NCBI RefSeq assembly: GCF_003606385.1 | Contig: NZ_CP032514.1 | Span: forward strand, 496,001-560,000 | Direction of reading: 5' to 3' | Source of the DNA: Actinomyces lilanjuaniae | GTDB lineage: Bacteria; Actinomycetota; Actinomycetes; Actinomycetales; Actinomycetaceae | DNA length: 64,000 bases | Shown here: positions 58,676-64,000 of the stretch, piece after piece | Position numbering within the stretch: the first letter of the stretch is position 1 | How the letters are laid out: each line of letters starts with the position of its first letter | Program-made: the position numbers and the translations under genes | Notes under the pieces: generated by a model | The model's database searches: none | What the model was told of the DNA's origin: nothing | The model's input: the letters and a program-made list of their open reading frames with translations, nothing else

Positions 58676-60807
58676 TCAGTACTGCTCTGCTTCCAGGGAC
58701 TCCTCCCTGGAAGCGGCCACCAGTTCGTAGCGCTCGTAGTGGTCGAGCACGTCGTTGCAGATCTGGTTGCCCTCGTAGGGGTAGATGCTGTAGCTCAGCC
58801 CCTCCCCAAGCGTGACCTCGAGGTGGATCGTCGTGTCCTCTGCCCTGATCATGCGAGCACCGTAGGAGGTGGCTCGCGAGCGCCGGATCTGGACCGGATA
58901 GATGAAGTCCTCGCCGTCCTCGTCCTGTGACAGCGCCTCCAGCTGGACACGCTTGAAGACGTCGTGCTGGAGGCCGTCCGATATCTCACGGACCACGGCG
59001 GGGACCCCGCGCTCCTGCAGGGCCGCGGCAACCTCGTCCAGGGCGGGCATGATGACGTTCTGGAGCCGCTGCTCGGCCTGGCGGGAGGACACCGAGCCCA
59101 GCGACAGCGACAGGCGCCGCCGCCACGACCCCACCGAGATCGTCGGCTCGGGACTGGTCCACTGGACCGCGAAAGAACGGTAGACCGCCTGCTCGTGCTC
59201 GTGCTCCTCGCGCAGAGCCCGGTTGAGGCCCACCATGACGAGCACCAGGACAAGGGCAAAGGGCACCGCCATGATGATCGTGGCGCTTTGCAGGGCCGTG
59301 ATGCCACCGACCAGCAGCATGCCGATCGTCAGCGCCCCTGTGACCGCCGCCCACAGGATGCGCAGCGAGGGGCGGGCGTCGGTGTCGGCTGTAGGCAGCT
59401 CGCTGCACAGGTTGGCCATGACCAGGGCGCCGGAGTCGGCGGAGGTGACGTAGAACAGCAGCCCTACGAGTGTCGACAGGGCGACCAGCATGGGGGTGCC
59501 CGGCACCGTGGTGAGCAGCTCGAAGAACCCCTGCTCCGGGGAGGCCTCCACGGCCTGCCCGAACGCGGAGTCCCCGTCCATGATCCGCTTCACCGCGGTG
59601 TTGCCGAAGATCGAGATCCACATGATGATGTAGGAGAAGGGGATCACCAGGGTGCCCAGGACGAACTGGCCGATCGTGCGCCCCTTGGAGATGCGTGCCA
59701 GGAACATGCCCACGAACGAGGCCCAGGCGATCCACCACGCCCAGAAGAAGAGCGTCCAGGACTGCATCCACTCACTCGGGTAGCTGTAGGCCATCGTGTC
59801 CAGGGTCATCCCGGGGAACATGGTGACGAAGTCGCCGACGTTCATGACCATGGCGCGCAGCAGGAACGTGGTGCTGCCGGTGACCAGCGCCCAGCCGGCC
59901 AGGACGATCGCCAGCGCCACGTTGAGCTGGGACAGCAGGCGCACACCCCTGTCGACGCCGGTGGTAGCCGATACCGTGGCCAGGACTACCGCCAGGACCA
60001 CCAGCATCGTCTGGGCCCCGAGCCCCTGCGGCACCCCGAACAGGATGTTCAGGCCCACGTTGAGCATAACCACGCCGATGCCCAGCGAGGTGGCGACACC
60101 GAAGATCGTGCCGATCACCGTCGCGACGTCGATCGAGTGCCCGATGGGACCGCGGACTCGCTTGCCGAAGAGGGGCACCAGCACCGAGCGCACGGCCAGC
60201 GGCGCCTTCTTGCGGTGGGCGAAGTATCCCAGGGCTAGCCCCATGAGGGCGTACATCCCCCAGCCGGTGACGCCATAGTGGTAGATCGTCCACACGGTCG
60301 ACTCACGGGCGGCCTCCACGGTCTGTCCGGGCACCTGGGGCGGGGAGAGGAACTGTGTCGCAGGCTCGGCGACGGCGTAGAACATGAGGTCCGTGCCGAT
60401 GCCTGCGGCGAACAGCATGGCCGCCCAGGAGAAGGTGGAGTACTGGGGCGGTCGTAGTCACCCCCCAGGCGCACGCTGGCGTAGCGGAAGCCCACGTAGA
60501 TGACGAACAGCAGCGCTGCGGTGGCCAGTGTGATGTAGAACCAGCCGAGGTGGTCGGCAGCCCACACCACGGTGGTGTCCAGGACGCGGCCCGCCGCCGT
60601 CGGTGTCGCCAGGCACCAGGTGGCCATGAGCCCAGTGACCAGCAGGGAGGTGATAAGCACGGGTCGCTTGACGGGTGGCAGGCTGTCCTGGACGGCCGCC
60701 TGCCGGGCACCCTGGGCTGGTTGTCGTGGTGTCTGGTTGCCTCCGTCTTTGTCGTTGTCTCCCGGTTTTTCCCTTAGTTGTTTCGTCTTCTGGCCCGCCT
60801 CCTTCAT
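58676..60807 (-). pseudogene. betT: BCCT-family choline/betaine transporter, one frame break
   Basis: Sodium- or proton-coupled uptake of choline or glycine betaine. Restored length about 710 aa. The N-terminus (from ATG 60807, overlapping the betA stop) has ITSLLVTGLMATWCLATPTA and helices to LGGDYDRP, where the frame breaks at the G run 60445-60448. Adding one base gives QYSTFSWAAMLFAAGIGTD and the main part. There, the BCCT signature WTLFFWAWWIAWASFVGMFL and aromatic residues are clear. A cytoplasmic C-terminal domain of about 150 residues follows the helices, as in BetT-type osmoregulated carriers. The break is probably a base-calling error. Confidence 0.85.
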
Positions 60808-62573
60808 CAGGCACCCCCGGTATGGCGGGCTAAGGCCGGGTGCTGCGCCTCGGCCTGCGCGGCGCTGGGGAGCTCCGTGGGAGCGTCCCAGCTGTTGTTG
60901 CGAGGGTCCCCTGGCGGGTAGGCCGGCATCGATCCGTCGGCCTTGAAGACCGGGGTGTGCTCGGGTGCCAGCGGGGTGCTGCCGGTGATGAGGTCGGCCG
61001 CCTTCTCCGCCACCATCATGACCGGCGCATAGATGTTGGCGTTGGTGATGGTCGGGAAGACCGAGGCGTCGACGACGCGCAGCCCCTGGGTGCCGTGGAC
61101 CCGCATGGAGGAGGGGTCGACGACGGACATGTCGTCGGTGCCCATCTTCGCCGAGCACGAGGGGTGCAGTGCGGTCTCGGCGTCCTGGGCGACCCAGCGG
61201 AGGATCTCCTCGTCGGAGGAGACCTCGGGACCGGGGGAGATCTCCCCGGCGTCGAAGGGGGCCAGGGCCGGCTGGGCCAGGATGTGGCGGGCGGCACGGA
61301 CCACCTCGACCCACTCACGTCGGTCGCGCTCTGTGGACAGGTAGTTGAACAGGATGGACGGGCGCACGCCGGCGTCGGGGCTCGTGATGTGGATGCGGCC
61401 GCGTACGTCGGAGTTCATCGGCCCGATGTGCACCTGGTAGCCGTGCTTGGAGGCCGGGGCGGAGCCGTCGTAGCGCACTGCGATGGGCAGGAAGTGGAAC
61501 TGCAGGTTCGGGTAGGCCACGTCGTCGTTGGTGCGGATGAAGCCGCCGCCCTCGAAGTGGTTAGAAGCTCCTACGCCCGAGTCGAGGAACAGCCACTGAG
61601 CGCCGATGTAGGGTGCCTTCCACATCCTCAGCCACGGGGCGATCGAGACCGGCTGGAGGCACTCGTGCTGGAGGTAGACCTCCAGGTGGTCCTGCAGGTT
61701 CTCACCGACGCCTGGCAGCTCGACGCGCGGCCGCACGCCCGCGGCCTGCAGCACCCCGGGGTCACCCACCCCGGACAGCTCCAGCAGCTGGGGGGTGTTG
61801 AAGGCGCCACCGCACAGGATGACCTCGTCGGCCTCCACGTGGTGGTACCTGCCCAGGCGGCTGAAGTTGACGCCGGTCACACGGGTGCCGCTCCACGTCA
61901 GCCTTGTCACATACGCGAGGGTGGTGACGTCAAGGTTCCTGCGGTCGCGCACCGGGCGCAGGTAGGCGCGCGCCGCGCTCCAGCGGGAGCCGTGCCGGGT
62001 GTTGCGGTCAAAGGGCGCGAACCCCTCCTGGCGGTAGCCGTTGACGTCGTCGGTATGCGGGTACCCGGCCTGGGCCGCCGCCTCGAAGAAGGCCTGGAAC
62101 AGTGGTGAGGTGGCGGGGCCGCGGTCCAGGTGGAGCGGGCCCGCTCCACCTCGCCAGGCGTTGGCGCCGGCCCGGCGGGTCTCCATGCGCCTGAAGTAGG
62201 GCAGGCAGTGGGCGAAGTCCCACTCCTCCATCCCCGGGCTGGCAGCCCAGCGGTCGTAGTCACCCGGGTTGCCGCGCTGGAAGATCATGCCGTTGATCGA
62301 CGACGACCCGCCCAGAACCTTGCCCCGAGCGTGCTTGACGCGGCGTCCCCCCATGTAGGGCTCGGGGTCCGTCTCGTAGGCCCAGTCGTAGAGGGGGTTG
62401 CCAGCCGGGAACATGAGCGCGGCCGGCATGTGCACAAGAGGGTCGAGGAGGAAGTCGGCGCGGCCGGCCTCCAGGACAAGGACGGAGGTAGCGGGGTCCG
62501 CAGACAGGCGGTTGGCCAGGGCCGATCCAGCTGATCCTCCTCCGACGATGACGTAGTCGTAGCGCTTCTTCAC
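60807..62573 (-). CDS. betA: Choline dehydrogenase (GMC oxidoreductase)
   Basis: Oxidises choline to betaine aldehyde with FAD. 588 aa. FAD-binding motif [20 protein letters not shown] at residues 5-24, the GMC signatures [20 protein letters not shown] and [15 protein letters not shown], and the C-terminal catalytic region HPSCSAKMG and [16 protein letters not shown]. It overlaps betT by ATGA and follows betB by 136 bp, so betB-betA-betT is one locus converting choline to glycine betaine. Confidence 0.93.
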   Translation of the reverse strand: MKKRYDYVIVGGGSAGSALANRLSADPATSVLVLEAGRADFLLDPLVHMPAALMFPAGNPLYDWAYETDPEPYMGGRRVKHARGKVLGGSSSINGMIFQRGNPGDYDRWAASPGMEEWDFAHCLPYFRRMETRRAGANAWRGGAGPLHLDRGPATSPLFQAFFEAAAQAGYPHTDDVNGYRQEGFAPFDRNTRHGSRWSAARAYLRPVRDRRNLDVTTLAYVTRLTWSGTRVTGVNFSRLGRYHHVEADEVILCGGAFNTPQLLELSGVGDPGVLQAAGVRPRVELPGVGENLQDHLEVYLQHECLQPVSIAPWLRMWKAPYIGAQWLFLDSGVGASNHFEGGGFIRTNDDVAYPNLQFHFLPIAVRYDGSAPASKHGYQVHIGPMNSDVRGRIHITSPDAGVRPSILFNYLSTERDRREWVEVVRAARHILAQPALAPFDAGEISPGPEVSSDEEILRWVAQDAETALHPSCSAKMGTDDMSVVDPSSMRVHGTQGLRVVDASVFPTITNANIYAPVMMVAEKAADLITGSTPLAPEHTPVFKADGSMPAYPPGDPRNNSWDAPTELPSAAQAEAQHPALARHTGGA

Positions 62574-62709
62574 GTGAGCTTCTCCCTCTTCTTGGTGTGT
62601 TTCCTGTGCTTCCTGGTGCTCTTCGCGGGCAGGCTGCTGTACTTTGCGACTTTGATGTGCCTTTTTGATGTGCCTTGCTGTACGCCTCCTCCGCGTAGCG
62701 CCGACGGGG

Positions 62710-64000
62710 CTACCCTGCTGCGCAGGGGTCGGCGAACCACCCGGCCCGTGCCGGCCGGAGGTTGTGCCAGATGTGCTTGTGCTCCTGGTACTCGGCCAGG
62801 CCGGCGACTCCCAGCTCGCGGCCGACCCCGGACTGCTTCATGCCGCCCCACTCGGCCTGCGGCACGTAGGGGTGGTAGTCGTTGATCCAGATCGTCCCGT
62901 GGCGCAGCCGCCGGGCTACGCGCTCGGCGCGTCCGGCGTTCTCGGTCCACACCGCGCCCGCGAGCCCGTAGATGGTGTCGTTGGCGATGGCCACCGCAGC
63001 GTCCTCGGCCTCCTGGGGCGCTGACCCGCTGAAGGTCTCGACGGTGAGGACGGGGCCGAAGGACTCCTCGTGCACGCAGGCCATATCGGAGGTGCAGCCG
63101 TCCAGGATCGTCGGCGGGTAGTACCAGCCGGACTCCAGCCCCGCGCCGCTGGGACGCTGCCCGCCGCAGCGCAGGACGGCGCCCTCGGCCACGGCCTGGG
63201 CCACGTACTGCTCCACCTTGTCTCGGTGGGCCTGGCTGATGAGCGGGCCGGTCTCCGCCTCGGGGTCGAAGGGACCACCCAGACGGATGGCCTCGGCCCG
63301 CCGGACGAGCTCGTCGACCACCTGGTCGTGGACCGACTCCTCGACCACCAGCCGTGCACCCGCTGAGCAGACCTGCCCGGAGTCGAGGAAGACGGCCGTG
63401 AGCGCGTTGTCGACCGCGGCGTCCAGGTCGGCGTCGGCGAAGACGACGTTGGGGTTCTTGCCGCCCAGCTCCAGTGCCACCCGCTTGACCGTGCCGGAGG
63501 CGGAGGCCATGATCGACCGCCCGGTATCCAGCCCGCCGGTGAAGGACACCAGGTCGACGTCGGGCGACTCCGTGAGGACCGGGCCCACGACCCCGCCGGA
63601 GCCCAGCACCAGGTTGGCCACACCGTCGGGCAGGCCGAGCTCGGTAAGCGTGCGGCACAGCCACACGGCGGTCTGGGGTGTGAGCGCCGCTGGCTTGAGG
63701 ACGAAGGTGTTGCCCGCCGCGAGGGCGGGCGCGACCTTCCAGGCTGTCTGGAGCAGCGGGTAGTTCCACGGGGTGATCAGTGCGCACACGCCAACCGGCT
63801 CGGTCACCACACGGCTGGCGACGTCGGGCACCCCGGTGTCGACCACCCGGCCGGCCTCGTCCTGGGCGAGGGACGCGAAGTGGCGGAACACGGACACGAT
63901 GTCGGCCATGTCGACAAGGCTCTCCACATGACGCTTGCCGGTGTCCAGCGACTCCAGGCGGGCCACTGCGTCCGACTCCGTCTCGAGCCTGTCGGCCAGT
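62710..64000 (-). CDS. betB: Betaine aldehyde dehydrogenase, 5' end outside window
   Basis: NAD(P)-dependent oxidation of betaine aldehyde to glycine betaine. 430 residues are visible and the frame is open to the window edge, so about 60 residues are missing. ALDH motifs: [33 protein letters not shown], catalytic Glu in LELGGKNPN and catalytic Cys in [11 protein letters not shown], then [12 protein letters not shown]. First visible gene of the betBAT locus. Confidence 0.9.
   Translation of the reverse strand, partial: LADRLETESDAVARLESLDTGKRHVESLVDMADIVSVFRHFASLAQDEAGRVVDTGVPDVASRVVTEPVGVCALITPWNYPLLQTAWKVAPALAAGNTFVLKPAALTPQTAVWLCRTLTELGLPDGVANLVLGSGGVVGPVLTESPDVDLVSFTGGLDTGRSIMASASGTVKRVALELGGKNPNVVFADADLDAAVDNALTAVFLDSGQVCSAGARLVVEESVHDQVVDELVRRAEAIRLGGPFDPEAETGPLISQAHRDKVEQYVAQAVAEGAVLRCGGQRPSGAGLESGWYYPPTILDGCTSDMACVHEESFGPVLTVETFSGSAPQEAEDAAVAIANDTIYGLAGAVWTENAGRAERVARRLRHGTIWINDYHPYVPQAEWGGMKQSGVGRELGVAGLAEYQEHKHIWHNLRPARAGWFADPCAAG

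Noticed and set aside
58592..58676. Terminator between the oxidoreductase gene and betT
   Set aside because: Only short imperfect G/C pairings are visible; not strong enough to annotate.
1..64000. CRISPR array
   Set aside because: No series of equal repeats with regular unique spacers was seen on either strand.

Overview
The window is about 70% GC and has the gene order, GTG starts and tightly overlapping operons of a high-GC actinobacterium. Its content (ppk1 beside a Nudix/phosphohistidine fusion, a GlnR-type regulator beside pst, an actinobacterial SCO6880-type conjugation system, a small NlpC/P60 cell-wall hydrolase) fits the Actinomyces/Schaalia group best. The genus is an inference. 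Many genes start 6 nt after a TAnnnT box, which suggests frequent leaderless mRNAs.

Layout. 1-5254: chromosomal genes (a partial gene, msrB, an EEP-family phosphoesterase, a frame-disrupted auxin-efflux-type carrier, an EamA remnant, a DEAD-box helicase). 5263-9010: a five-gene minus-strand operon that looks like a type VII secretion effector cassette: a WXG100-like small protein, an LXG-like protein ending in a glycine zipper, a multi-TM protein (candidate immunity), a small protein and an EspG-like chaperone. Two divergent XRE regulators follow (9120-10077).

10157-39644: a 29.5 kb integrative conjugative element bounded by a 32-bp direct repeat of the 3' half of tRNA-Lys(TTT). It holds a chain of overlapping accessory genes, a partition remnant (ParA fragment plus RHH protein), a tyrosine recombinase, a candidate oriT, a MobF relaxase, a VirD4-type coupling protein, VirB4, SCO6880 and VirB6-like channel proteins, a ParA/MinD ATPase, a transglycosylase-NlpC/P60 hydrolase, a lipoprotein, a Rep-like protein whose gene carries iterons and a DnaA box, an excisionase and an XRE regulator whose reading frame ends inside the tRNA gene.

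39591-64000: chromosome again: tRNA-Lys, ppk1 and MutT1-like gene, pstSCAB with a Pho box, glnR-like gene, nitrobindin, ygfZ, dtd, a phosphopantetheinyl transferase with a tandem hotdog protein, a TetR gene, an oxidoreductase, and a choline-betaine locus (betT, betA, partial betB).

At least eleven frame breaks (AEC carrier, relaxase, SCO6880, pstA, betT) can each be repaired by a one-base change in or beside a G/C run. Ten are missing bases and one is an extra base. That pattern suggests base-calling error more than real gene decay, so the 'broken' genes may be intact in the organism.
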